Positions 18,269 to 26,883 of a DNA stretch of 64,000 nt are shown in pieces. Source of the DNA: DASWTL01 sp035575925 (GTDB taxonomy: Bacteria > Bacteroidota > Bacteroidia > Sphingobacteriales > Sphingobacteriaceae); contig DATLXK010000040.1 of the NCBI GenBank assembly GCA_035575925.1, positions 1-64,000 of the forward strand, written 5' to 3'. Within the stretch, counting starts at the first letter, position 1; each line of letters opens with the position of its first letter. The notes under the pieces were generated by a model. The model saw only the letters and a program-made list of their open reading frames with translations. It made no database searches and was not told where the DNA came from. Position numbers and translations under genes: made by a program.

Positions 18269-18915
18269 ATGGAGAATTACAAATTCATATACGTTTATGA
18301 TGCTTTATGTGGCTGGTGTTATGGCTTTAGTCCGGTAGTTATGGCGCTGCATGAAAAATATAATCAGCAATTTGATTTTGAAGTAATAAGCGGCGGTATG
18401 GTAACAGGCAGCAGAGTAGGACCAATTGGTGTGGTAGCGCCATACATAAAAAAAGCATATAGAACCGTGGAGGAAACCACCGGGATTAAATTTGGAGAAG
18501 GCTTTTTAAGGAATATTGATGAAGGTGAAATGATAATGAATTCGGAGAAACCTGCCGTAGCACTGGCTGTGTTCAGAACCTATTATCCAGATAAAGCGGT
18601 GATGTTTGCACATGAACTTCAAAATGCAATAAACTTTGATGGCGCAGATCCGAACACAAATGAAATGTACAGATATATTGCTGTAAATCATGTATTGATC
18701 CCGATGATGTACAACATAAGTTAATGGATGAGGAATTTAAAGAGGCTGCTAATTATGATTTCGCATTAACCAAACAACTCCAGGTTTCCGGTTATCCAGC
18801 AGCATTTATACAAGCATCCGGGTCGCATCTTTATAAAATTGCCAAAGGATACGCAGATCTGGATACCATGGAACTACGGATTAAAAATGTGCTCGAAGAA
18901 CTAAAACAGAAGTAA
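18269..18915 (+). pseudogene. DsbA-family thioredoxin-like protein with a frameshift
   Basis: Two frames make up one protein. The first (18269-18724) carries the thioredoxin-like start with CGWCYGF (CxxC) and runs to a premature stop. The second (from about 18694, shown as an ATG at 18724) continues IDPDDVQHKLMDEEF... to KQLQVSGYPAAFIQ, the normal cis-Pro region, and ends at 18915. Restoring one base between 18691 and 18694 joins them into about 215 residues, the usual size. Either a real one-base loss or a sequence error. An intact product would be a cytoplasmic DsbA/FrnE-like oxidoreductase, since no signal peptide is present. Confidence 0.8.
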
Positions 18916-18923
18916 CTATTCTT

Positions 18924-19104
18924 ACTGTCACCCTGAGGCTCTCGAAGGGCTTTACCAATAATACTCCACACTGCTTCGAGTGCCTCATCATGAACAACCC
19001 CGGCACGGGTTCGATTCCCAAACGATTATCGCACTATAACAGTTTATTAGAAGACATCATAAGGTGCCCGACGCTATGTCACCCTGAGGCTCTCGAAGGG
19101 CCAT
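18924..19104. repeat. Dispersed GTCACCCTGAGG repeats (family A)
   Basis: GTCACCCTGAGGCTCTCGAAGGGC occurs at about 18927-18950 and again at 19079-19102. A related half-unit (CTTCGAGTGCCTCATCATGA) lies between them. Reverse copies are at 21340-21372 and 28281-28302 and a diverged one near 26025-26052. The second copy here lies inside the end of the FUSC gene. Confidence 0.75.
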
Positions 19105-21240
19105 GGCTCCCGGATGGCCACTTAATTTCTGCATATCAGATGTAAGCTTATAAATAAATTGCAATTGTTCCGTTAACAGTTTACTATCGTGGTTAACAAT
19201 TACTTCCCCCGGGTTTTCAGGCACTATGATATCCGATTCGGTAAATGGAGCATCACCATCCATCTTCTTTATATTTTCAGCAAGCAGAAACAATGATTTC
19301 CGGACAAGTTTTAAATCCTCGCCGGATATCAGCTTGTTTTCTGTAGCCTGAAGAGCAGAAATTACCGTGGCAATATAAGAAGAAAGACTATGGTTCAATA
19401 CCACAAACTTGTGAAGGTTTTTAGCATCTTTCTGTTTACTTTTAGGCTCTGCAAGCATCCTTTGAAATGCCGACCCCAGGTTGGCAGAACTTACATATAC
19501 CTCTTTGCGTGCTAGTTTATATGATGTTTGATCTACAGGTTTGGCCATCATCCGGTTAGCGGCTATTAGCAAATACTGGTAATTGGCAATCAATACTTCA
19601 TGCTTATAATTTTTTAATTGCAGATACTCCCAGGAGGGAAATACAAAATAACTGGCAACAAAGGCTATAGTACATCCTAATACCGTATCAACAATCCTTT
19701 CCTGAGCTACATTCATTCCGCCTTCACCCAATAAACTGAATAATATCAGAATATAGGGGGTCATGAACAAAACGCTGATAATATAATTAATTCGCTGAAA
19801 GCTGAATGATGCTATCATGAAAACAAGCAGCAGCATAAAAAGTGTAGTTGGGTCTTTCACGAAATACACAATACCTGCCCCGGCCACACCACCAATCAGG
19901 GTCCCGATTAAGCGTTGCAGATTTCGTTCCTTGGTTAAACTAAACCCAGGCTTTAAAATTACCAGTATGGTTAACAAGATCCAGTAACTATAATGACCTA
20001 ATGGTAGTGCTTTAGATATTAAATAACCTATTAAACAAACTATCGATAACCTGATAGCATACCTGAATATGGAAGATTGAAAATTAAGATTATTCCATAA
20101 TAACTTTAAATCCACCCCCTGATGTGAAACAAACCTGCTATGATCAACCTGAGAACGTGTTATTTCGGTTTCTCTGTCCGTATTAAAATATCCGTAAATT
20201 TTATCTATCCGGTTTACAATATTCCGGATATTGATAAGTACTTTTTTTAAAACAATGGTGCTAATTCCCAACTGCTGCTCTGCCTCATCTATACTTGATT
20301 TAGCAGCTTCCAGATCAGCATTCAGATTGTGCAGCTTTTTTGGAAGAGTGTTACTGGTAATGTACAGGCTAAGATTCTCCAATTCATCAGCAATCTTAAG
20401 TATAAGCTTATATAAGGCATTAAAGGCTTGTGTTTTTCCAAAGGTTTTTTCAATGGTCTTGTAATCAGACTGAGTGGCCATGGTTTGTTCAAAAAGATCC
20501 ATCATATCAATAAAAACCAATACCAATAACCGACCGATTTTGGTAGATTCCTTAACTATAGTTGTGCTCTTAAACAACAACTCTCTAACTATGTCCTGAT
20601 GATTATGGACAATGATCTGCTGATCAATCAATCGCCGGTAATTTTTATCAAAATCTGTCCCGACTTCGTAAAAGGCTCCTTTAATCCGTAAATAAGAGGC
20701 AACTTCTTTAATACTTTCACCCAACTCTTGCTGGGCCAGTCTGTAAGGCCTTATTTGAGTGATAGATAAGCTTAATAGCATATACCATAATCCGCCTCCT
20801 AAAATACTGCCTGCGTATTCCCATAACGAGATTTTGTCCCAGGTTTGATCAATGGTTAGAACCATAATTAACAGCGCAGCAATACCTATAGATGATGCCC
20901 GGTTACCAAATACCTGGAACATGGAGAAGAAAAAGCATAAAATAAAAATCTCTATGATTAGCAAAAGAGGCCATTGATTAATAAGTCCGGTGATGAGAGC
21001 TGTAAGAAAAACGAATAGGCTGCAGTAAAGCATTCCGTTCCGCTTATGGGTTACCGGTCCGGGAGTATCAGCAATACTTACACAATATGCTCCCAACGAA
21101 GCACTTATTCCTATAGTCAAATTATCGAATTGTGCCAGAATTAAAGCAGGCAGTATTACTCCAAGGGTCATTCGGAAACCATCTGAAAGGTAGTGGCTAT
21201 AAATGAAACTTTTTATTTCCTGGCCTTGCTTCATTAACAA
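19057..21240 (-). CDS. FUSC/YccS-family inner membrane protein
   Basis: A 727-residue protein with two membrane blocks, about residues 20-165 and 390-530, each of several helices, separated by a cytoplasmic helical region. This is the YccS/YhfK (FUSC) layout; related proteins include fusaric acid and aromatic acid exporters. The second block contains the family's ILKPGFSLTKERNLQRLIGTL-like segment (about 420-440). The last dozen residues (ALREPQGDIASGTL) are encoded by a family A repeat, so the original end has probably been replaced. Substrate unknown. Confidence 0.85.
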   Translation of the reverse strand: MLMKQGQEIKSFIYSHYLSDGFRMTLGVILPALILAQFDNLTIGISASLGAYCVSIADTPGPVTHKRNGMLYCSLFVFLTALITGLINQWPLLLIIEIFILCFFFSMFQVFGNRASSIGIAALLIMVLTIDQTWDKISLWEYAGSILGGGLWYMLLSLSITQIRPYRLAQQELGESIKEVASYLRIKGAFYEVGTDFDKNYRRLIDQQIIVHNHQDIVRELLFKSTTIVKESTKIGRLLVLVFIDMMDLFEQTMATQSDYKTIEKTFGKTQAFNALYKLILKIADELENLSLYITSNTLPKKLHNLNADLEAAKSSIDEAEQQLGISTIVLKKVLINIRNIVNRIDKIYGYFNTDRETEITRSQVDHSRFVSHQGVDLKLLWNNLNFQSSIFRYAIRLSIVCLIGYLISKALPLGHYSYWILLTILVILKPGFSLTKERNLQRLIGTLIGGVAGAGIVYFVKDPTTLFMLLLVFMIASFSFQRINYIISVLFMTPYILILFSLLGEGGMNVAQERIVDTVLGCTIAFVASYFVFPSWEYLQLKNYKHEVLIANYQYLLIAANRMMAKPVDQTSYKLARKEVYVSSANLGSAFQRMLAEPKSKQKDAKNLHKFVVLNHSLSSYIATVISALQATENKLISGEDLKLVRKSLFLLAENIKKMDGDAPFTESDIIVPENPGEVIVNHDSKLLTEQLQFIYKLTSDMQKLSGHPGAMALREPQGDIASGTL

Positions 21241-21635
21241 ATTCTCAAATGGCTAATACTAATTACTGCAAAGATATGAATTACCCTGCGGGTGTGTTGG
21301 AGTGCGCTGGTGTTTCTCGTTTACCAGATGTGCCGTAAACAAAGAGAGTCCTTTGAGAACCTCAGGGTGACTTTATAGATAAAACAGGGTCACGCTGAGG
21401 CACTAGAAGAAGTGGGATGGGCACATCATTTATTCCCCTCACCACGCCAAAGGCGGGCAGGCTCTTTGATTCCTCTCCCCAGAGAGAGGTTGCTTGGTTA
21501 ATTTTGATACCTTTTATCGTTTAGAAGGTGTATTTACTTTACATGCGCCTTTGGCCTTTTCTCTCCCTCAAGGAGAGATGCCGTAGGCAGAGAGGGCTTC
21601 TTGCATATTACTAATAATATTAGTATATTCGAGGT
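21241..21635. repeat. Intergenic region with repeat families A and C
   Basis: About 395 bases with no gene. Reverse family A repeats lie at 21340-21410 (AACCTCAGGGTGAC, GTCACGCTGAGGCAC). Family C covers about 21420-21602: CTCTCCCC-AGAGAGAGG and CTTTTCTCTCCCTCAAGGAGAGATGCCGTAGGCAGAGAGGG. A diverged family C copy is at 26636-26745. The promoter of the radical-SAM gene should lie in the last 50 bases but no clear motif was found. Confidence 0.6.
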
Positions 21636-22706
21636 ATGTCTGAACGTGTAAGAGAGAAATTAAAAATACTGGCTGATGCAGCTAAATATGATGTTTCATG
21701 CTCTTCAAGCGGAAGCAACCGAAAAAATAAAAACAAAGGTTTGGGGGATACGGGAAATGGAATATGCCATACTTATACCCCGGATGGGCGGTGCGTTTCT
21801 TTGTTAAAGATCTTACTGACTAACTTTTGTATTTATGATTGTGCATACTGTGTTACACGTAAAAGCAATGATATTAAACGAACAACCTTTGCCATTCAGG
21901 AAGTTGTAGACCTTACCATAAACTTTTACCGACGAAATTATATCGAAGGATTATTTCTGAGCTCCGGAATTTTTAAAAACGCCGATTATACCATGGAGCG
22001 CCTGGTGTCAGTAGCTAAAAATCTCCGGACTGAACATAACTTTAACGGATATATCCATCTGAAATCTATACCCGGTGCAAGTAATGAATTAATGCATGAA
22101 GCCGGGCTGTATGCCGACAGGTTAAGTATTAATATCGAGATACCTACAGATCATGGGTTGAAACTACTGGCTCCTGAAAAGAACCGAAAGGATATGTTTG
22201 GGCCAATGAATTACTTAAAGGATGAAATTATAGTCCATAAAGAGGAAAAGAAAATATTTAAGAAAACCTCTTCGTTTGTTCCGGCCGGGCAAAGTTCCCA
22301 GATGATCATCGGGGCTTCCAATGAGACCGATCAGGATATTATGTATACCGCAGACAAGTTGTACCGGGGGTTTTCCCTTAAACGGGTTTACTATTCCGGC
22401 TATGTACCAATTAGCAATGATAACCGCCTGCCGGCACTTAATACCGCTGTGCCTATGGTGCGCGAAAATAGATTGTACCAAACCGATTGGTTAATGAGGT
22501 TTTATGGGTTTAAAGTACAAGAACTGCTTAATCCGGCTTATCCAACACTGGAACTTGACATTGACCCCAAATTAGGATATGCTCTGCGTAATCTTAATTA
22601 TTTTCCGGTTGATATTAACAAAGCAGATTTGGTTATGAGGCTCCACTTGCAGCATGTGCCAAAACGTTATTGGAAACTGCTAACCGAGAAACAGGTGCAG
22701 AACTGA
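21636..22706 (+). CDS. Radical-SAM protein of the putative DNA modification/repair family, shortened C-terminus
   Basis: A 356-residue radical-SAM enzyme. NFCIYDCAYC gives the CX3CX2C cluster motif near residues 68-76. GLGDTGNGICHTYTPDGRC upstream and the FPVDINKAD segment near the end are hallmarks of the family that is usually encoded beside a uracil-DNA-glycosylase-like partner. Family members normally continue past DINKAD with a helix-hairpin-helix DNA-binding region for about 60 more residues. Here the sequence diverges right after DINKAD and stops, and no glycosylase-like gene follows. The gene is probably a truncated relic or uses a different end. Confidence 0.8.
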   Translation: MSERVREKLKILADAAKYDVSCSSSGSNRKNKNKGLGDTGNGICHTYTPDGRCVSLLKILLTNFCIYDCAYCVTRKSNDIKRTTFAIQEVVDLTINFYRRNYIEGLFLSSGIFKNADYTMERLVSVAKNLRTEHNFNGYIHLKSIPGASNELMHEAGLYADRLSINIEIPTDHGLKLLAPEKNRKDMFGPMNYLKDEIIVHKEEKKIFKKTSSFVPAGQSSQMIIGASNETDQDIMYTADKLYRGFSLKRVYYSGYVPISNDNRLPALNTAVPMVRENRLYQTDWLMRFYGFKVQELLNPAYPTLELDIDPKLGYALRNLNYFPVDINKADLVMRLHLQHVPKRYWKLLTEKQVQN

Positions 22707-22799
22707 ATTGCTTGTAAACCAGTGCTGCCAAAACTTAAAAATACCAATTAACACATAATCTCAGGCTTCGTGTTATCTGCATAATCAATATCAGCATTA

Positions 22800-23637
22800 A
22801 TGAATAAAGTTTGGTTAATTACAGGTTGTTCGACAGGCTTTGGCCGGGAACTAGCTATAGAAGTACTTTCAGCCGGTTACAGAGCCGCAGTTACTGCACG
22901 CAATATAGATGATGTTCAAGATATCGTCAGCAAATATCCTGAAAAAGCAATAGCTGTAAAACTGGATGTGACCAAACCCGCAGATGTAGAAGCTGCGGTA
23001 ATAGCGGTTATGCAAAATTTCGGACAAATAGATGTACTGGTTAACAACGCCGGCATTGGCTATTTTGCTGCTATAGAAGAAAGCGAAGAGGAGGAGGTGA
23101 GGCGGATGTTTGAAATTAATTTTTTCGGTCTTGCCGCAATGACGCAAGCTGTATTACCCACCATGCGCCAACAACAAAGCGGTCATATTCTGAATATTGC
23201 ATCTATTGGAGGATTGGTTGGTTTCCCGGGAGTAGGGTTTTACAATGCAACCAAGTTTGCTGTTGATGGTTATTCGGAAGCCCTGGCGAAAGAAACAGTT
23301 CCGCTGGGTATAAAAGTTACCATAATAGCCCCCAGTGGGTTCCGTACCGATTGGGCCGGAAGATCAGCCAATACCAGTAAAAATAGTATTGAAGATTACG
23401 CCAACACGGCAGGTGCTAACAAAATCAACATCCGCAATTATAGCGGCAATCAACCGGGAGATCCTGTAAAAGCTGCTAAAGCTATGATCCGGGTGGTAGA
23501 ATCTGAAACTCCGCCACTCAGGCTTTTATTAGGGGCCGCAGCAATGAAAGGAGCCCGAAAATAAGCTCAAGGAGTTAAAAACAGATTTTGATAATTGGGA
23601 AGAAACTACCATAGGTGCCGATTCTCCGAAGCAGTAA
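22800..23637 (+). pseudogene. Short-chain dehydrogenase/reductase with frameshifted C-terminus
   Basis: A classical SDR: TGCSTGFGRE for NAD(P) binding (Gly-rich loop), NNAGIG, Ser in IASIGG, and YNATK as the catalytic YxxxK. The first frame stops at 23564 after LLLGAAAMKGARK. In the +1 frame, bases 23563-23637 read KLKELKTDFDNWEETTIGADSPKQ and then stop; this is the normal tail of this SDR group. A one-base change in the CGAAAATAAG stretch (23556-23565) explains the break. The intact enzyme would be about 278 residues. The catalytic core is complete, so the product may still work. Confidence 0.8.
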
Positions 23638-23706
23638 ACCTTAGTGCTGATATTCACGCCCTGGTAATAGTTAAAGGACTTTAATATGTCAGGTTTTAAA
23701 ATGGTC

Positions 23707-24021
23707 TTAATATTTCTTTAATCGCCCAAGAGTTGTATCAAGAGATGCTTTTAACTTATCTATTGCGCCTTTAACAGCATACTCCATCGTATCAGCATGA
23801 TTAGTAACGGCAATAGGTTTTAAGCCTTCCAGCCTGGCTTCAATCACACACCGCTGATCATTTTTACTCTCTTTATGACCGTTTTCATCTGTCATATGCA
23901 CTTCAAGTCTGGTTATATGACTACTAAACCGGCTAAGTGCCTCAGATATAACGGTATTGAAATATGCATTTTGTCTTTCGCTACCAACTATATGGTTATC
24001 TGTATTAAATTGAATTTCCAT
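23707..24021 (-). CDS. HPF/RaiA-family ribosome hibernation factor
   Basis: A 104-residue protein with the S30AE fold: MEIQFNTDNHI at the start, ISEALSRFSSHITRLEVHM, and RCVIEARLEGLKPIAVTNHADTM, the conserved RNA-facing strand and helix. It binds the 30S decoding region in stationary phase. The single short domain means a short HPF or RaiA rather than the long dimerising form. It is transcribed alone on the minus strand. Confidence 0.8.
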   Translation of the reverse strand: MEIQFNTDNHIVGSERQNAYFNTVISEALSRFSSHITRLEVHMTDENGHKESKNDQRCVIEARLEGLKPIAVTNHADTMEYAVKGAIDKLKASLDTTLGRLKKY

Positions 24022-24364
24022 AATATCTATTTCTAATTTTCTCTCTATTAATTAACCATAATCTGGCGTGATTGTTATTTAAAAAATGATTGAATTTTCA
24101 TTTTATTTAAGTGCTATGGCTCACTGAGGTTTCCCGATAGAGCTTTTAAATAAAGTATAAAATAAAACTAATATATCCCCGGGAAGTGGCATTGGCGGAA
24201 AGACCATGAAGACCATTGAAAAATAAACACTATTGAGTAGCTCAAGATAAAACGATCCTTCAGCCGCACGGGGCATGCTTTCCGGCCCGGCGTTTTGTCT
24301 GCCTGCGCTCAGCATACATTTATGAGGCACATGAAGCAGAGCGGTGGCTCATGCTTCTAATTTA
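24022..24364. other. Intergenic region without a supported gene
   Basis: About 340 bases between hpf and the GHL10 gene. A 69-codon reverse frame (24121-24330) has Cys/Met-rich composition and no homologous motif; I do not accept it. The bases around 24255-24310 are GC-richer than the surroundings and look repeat-derived. No terminator with a T-run was seen. Confidence 0.4.
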
Positions 24365-25885
24365 TCACTTAATCAAAACTTCTTTAAACGCGCTTTCATT
24401 TCCGGTACGATCAACAGTGGTAACAGCCACGCTGTTTAACGAAAGTCGTGACGCATTCTCCCCCTGAAATCGTTTAATATCTAACGCCCGGTCTTTTCGG
24501 TTCAGAATTTTATACGTCCAGTTAGTGCCATATTTGGTATAAACCACCCACCGGAATATATCTTTCTCGTACGCTGGTGCCCAGCTGATTTTTACATTAT
24601 CCTGCTGTAAAGTCGTGGTTACTGAAGGTGGTGCCGGCGGTTTATTATCCAGCCATGAGCTGGCAGGTACAAGAGCATCGTTTTTATATGGGCCTGCTAA
24701 AATTGCTCCGGTCAGTTTTTGATGTTTAGTTAACGATGAAATGCTCCAGTGGATCACACCCTTACTTGTAGGAACCATGGCCCGGGTAATCATAATCTGG
24801 TTAATCGTTTCATTAATGTTTTTTTCATCCCCGCCACGACCAACGTTTATTCCTGGCCACAGGTGCCGCGCCTTGGTATTTTCTTTAGCCCACCAGCCTA
24901 ATAAAACAGGAAAGCTTTGTGGTGTTTTGTTAATTTCCCAGTATAATTGAGGAGCAAAATAGTCAATCCAGCCTTTGTTTAGCCAAAGGCGTGCATCGGC
25001 ATATAGCTTGTCATACTGGTCAAGTCCTTGTATTGATTCAGGATAGCCCGGTCTCCAGATCCCAAAAGGACTTATCCCAAATTTTACATACTTTTTTTCA
25101 GCCTTAATTTCTTTATAGAGACGTTCAATAAATTTGTTTACACTCTCACGTCGCCAGTCGCTGCGCAAAAGTTTACCTCCGCTATTTTGGTAGGCCTTCC
25201 AGCTGTCATCATCCGGAAAATCATCCGTTCCATTATAGGACGGATAAGGATAAAAATAATCATCAAAATGCACCCCGTCTATATCATATCTTTTAACGAG
25301 ATCCATAACTACCGCAGCAGAATGATCCTGAGTTCCCTTCTTTGAAGGATCAAGCCACAAATAGCCTTCTTTAAGTTTTACAACTAACTCGGGATTGTTT
25401 TTGGCAAAAGATTTGTCGGTAACCGGACCACCTGAAATATGGTGCGCCCGGTAAGGGTTTAACCACACATGCATTTCCAGTCCGCGGTCATGCGCTGCTT
25501 CAGTCCAAAACTCCAGCGGATCGTAATACGGATCGGGCGCTTTTCCCTGCTCGCCGGTAAGAAAATAAGACCAGGGCTCCAGGTTGCTTTTATATAAGGC
25601 ATCCGTTTGCGGCCGAACCTGAAAAACAACGGCATTGAAATTGTTTTGCTTTAAAAAATCCAGTAACGTTATGGCCTCCCGCTGCTGCTCTTCGGTACTT
25701 AAACCCGGCTTACTGGGCCAGTTAATGTTAGCCACCGTTGCTACCCAGGCCGCACGAAATTCTGTTTCGGCTTTAGGAGGGTTTGCAAGCCAAGTGTCTT
25801 TAACAACAGGTTTTGAATTGCTGCAACAGCTTAATGTAAGTATCGAGTACAGGCAGGATATGGCAATTATTAGTTTAGTATACAT
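24365..25885 (-). CDS. GHL10/DUF187 glycoside hydrolase-like lipoprotein
   Basis: A 506-residue lipoprotein. The signal peptide ends in LTLSC (lipobox, Cys near residue 20). The TIM-barrel domain is the DUF187/GHL10 family: EFRAAWVATVANINWPS, VVFQVRPQTDALY, WLNPYRAH, GVHFDDYFYP and FGISPFGIWRP. A fibronectin-like beta domain forms the last 90 residues. Characterised relatives (YngK-like) act on cell wall or extracellular glycans. It should sit on the outer or inner membrane facing the periplasm or outside. Substrate unknown. Confidence 0.88.
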   Translation of the reverse strand: MYTKLIIAISCLYSILTLSCCSNSKPVVKDTWLANPPKAETEFRAAWVATVANINWPSKPGLSTEEQQREAITLLDFLKQNNFNAVVFQVRPQTDALYKSNLEPWSYFLTGEQGKAPDPYYDPLEFWTEAAHDRGLEMHVWLNPYRAHHISGGPVTDKSFAKNNPELVVKLKEGYLWLDPSKKGTQDHSAAVVMDLVKRYDIDGVHFDDYFYPYPSYNGTDDFPDDDSWKAYQNSGGKLLRSDWRRESVNKFIERLYKEIKAEKKYVKFGISPFGIWRPGYPESIQGLDQYDKLYADARLWLNKGWIDYFAPQLYWEINKTPQSFPVLLGWWAKENTKARHLWPGINVGRGGDEKNINETINQIMITRAMVPTSKGVIHWSISSLTKHQKLTGAILAGPYKNDALVPASSWLDNKPPAPPSVTTTLQQDNVKISWAPAYEKDIFRWVVYTKYGTNWTYKILNRKDRALDIKRFQGENASRLSLNSVAVTTVDRTGNESAFKEVLIK

Positions 25886-26105
25886 AGGATGATGATCGTG
25901 TAGTCAACAACAGTTTCAAGTTCATATTGTTGGTGATTTTGATTACCCTTACTACTCTGTGTATTAAAAGTTTCCATGTTATGGGATCTGAAGCTATCAA
26001 AGGGCATTTCAATGATGCCTTGCGCACTAGTTCGAGTGCCTCACCATGACGGCGCGCTAACTTAATCCAATAAAACCTATTTTTGCCTGATTCAAAAACC
26101 ATAAC

Positions 26106-26582
26106 ATGAAAATCAGAAGGTACCAGGATTCTGACAAAAGTAGAATAATCGAGCTGCTAAGACTCAATACTCCCCAGCACTTTTCACCAAAAGAAGAAAA
26201 AGATTTACTGTATTACTTAAATCATCAAATAGAGCATTACTCTGTAATTGAGGTTGATGAGCTCATCATTGGATGTGGCGGCTTTAATCTATGGGTTAAT
26301 GGCGAAGGAGCCAGCATATCCTGGGATATAGTTCATCCGCACTACCAGGGCAAAGGACTCGGCAGTGATTTAACTAAGTTCCGAATTCAAAAGATTAAAG
26401 AAATTGAAAGAATTAAAAGTATTACTGTCAGAACATCGCAGTTTGCGTATGCGTTTTATGAACGGTTTGGGTTTGAAGTTAAAGAAACAGCAACCGATTA
26501 TTGGGATATCGGATTTGATCTTTACAAAATGGAGCGGAATATAAATTTAATTTCGGAAGATTCTCCTGAAGGTTCAAGGTAA
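26106..26582 (+). CDS. GNAT-family N-acetyltransferase
   Basis: A 158-residue acetyltransferase with MKIRRYQDSDKSRIIELL at the start, the acetyl-CoA loop region HPHYQGKGLGSDL near residue 80 (Q/RxxGxG/A form) and YERFGFEV near the end. The last residues (SEDSPEGSR) run into a region of dispersed repeats and may be a repeat-derived extension. Acceptor unknown. Confidence 0.85.
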   Translation: MKIRRYQDSDKSRIIELLRLNTPQHFSPKEEKDLLYYLNHQIEHYSVIEVDELIIGCGGFNLWVNGEGASISWDIVHPHYQGKGLGSDLTKFRIQKIKEIERIKSITVRTSQFAYAFYERFGFEVKETATDYWDIGFDLYKMERNINLISEDSPEGSR

Positions 26583-26883
26583 TTTTACAGTAAAATGTAT
26601 CCTTTTGCATGTCGAAGTTTCTTAGTATTTGCGCATAGCCTTTTCTCTCCCCCGGGGAGAACCGACTAAAAGGAGCTCATCAGGTGCCAATAAAAAACAT
26701 TACTTACTGATAAATGCCGTAGGCAGAGAGGGGCCACGAAGCCAGGTGAATTCTTATTCCCAACCCTATACTGGAACATATCTATATATTTCATGTTTAA
26801 TAAATTTGAGCTACATTCACGGGTAAGTTAGCGGGATGATAATAAATGTATTTTTCAAAAATGAATCCAGGAAGTAACCAATT
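26583..26883. repeat. Family C repeat with an internal insertion
   Basis: About 300 bases without a gene. CTTTTCTCTCCC CCGGGGAGA begins near 26640 and ATGCCGTAGGCAGAGAGGGG lies near 26713-26733; the two halves match the repeat at 21558-21600, where they are adjacent. Here about 53 bases separate them. A 65-codon frame over the repeat (26629-26826) is judged spurious. Confidence 0.6.

Noticed and set aside
19005..19025. tRNA-like T-loop (GGGTTCGATTCCC)
   Set aside because: Only 3 bp of the T stem pair and no acceptor, D or anticodon arms can be found around it.
24121..24330. 69-codon reverse frame
   Set aside because: No conserved motif, no coupling to a neighbour, sequence looks repeat-derived.
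26629..26826. 65-codon frame downstream of the GNAT gene
   Set aside because: Lies entirely over a dispersed family C repeat.
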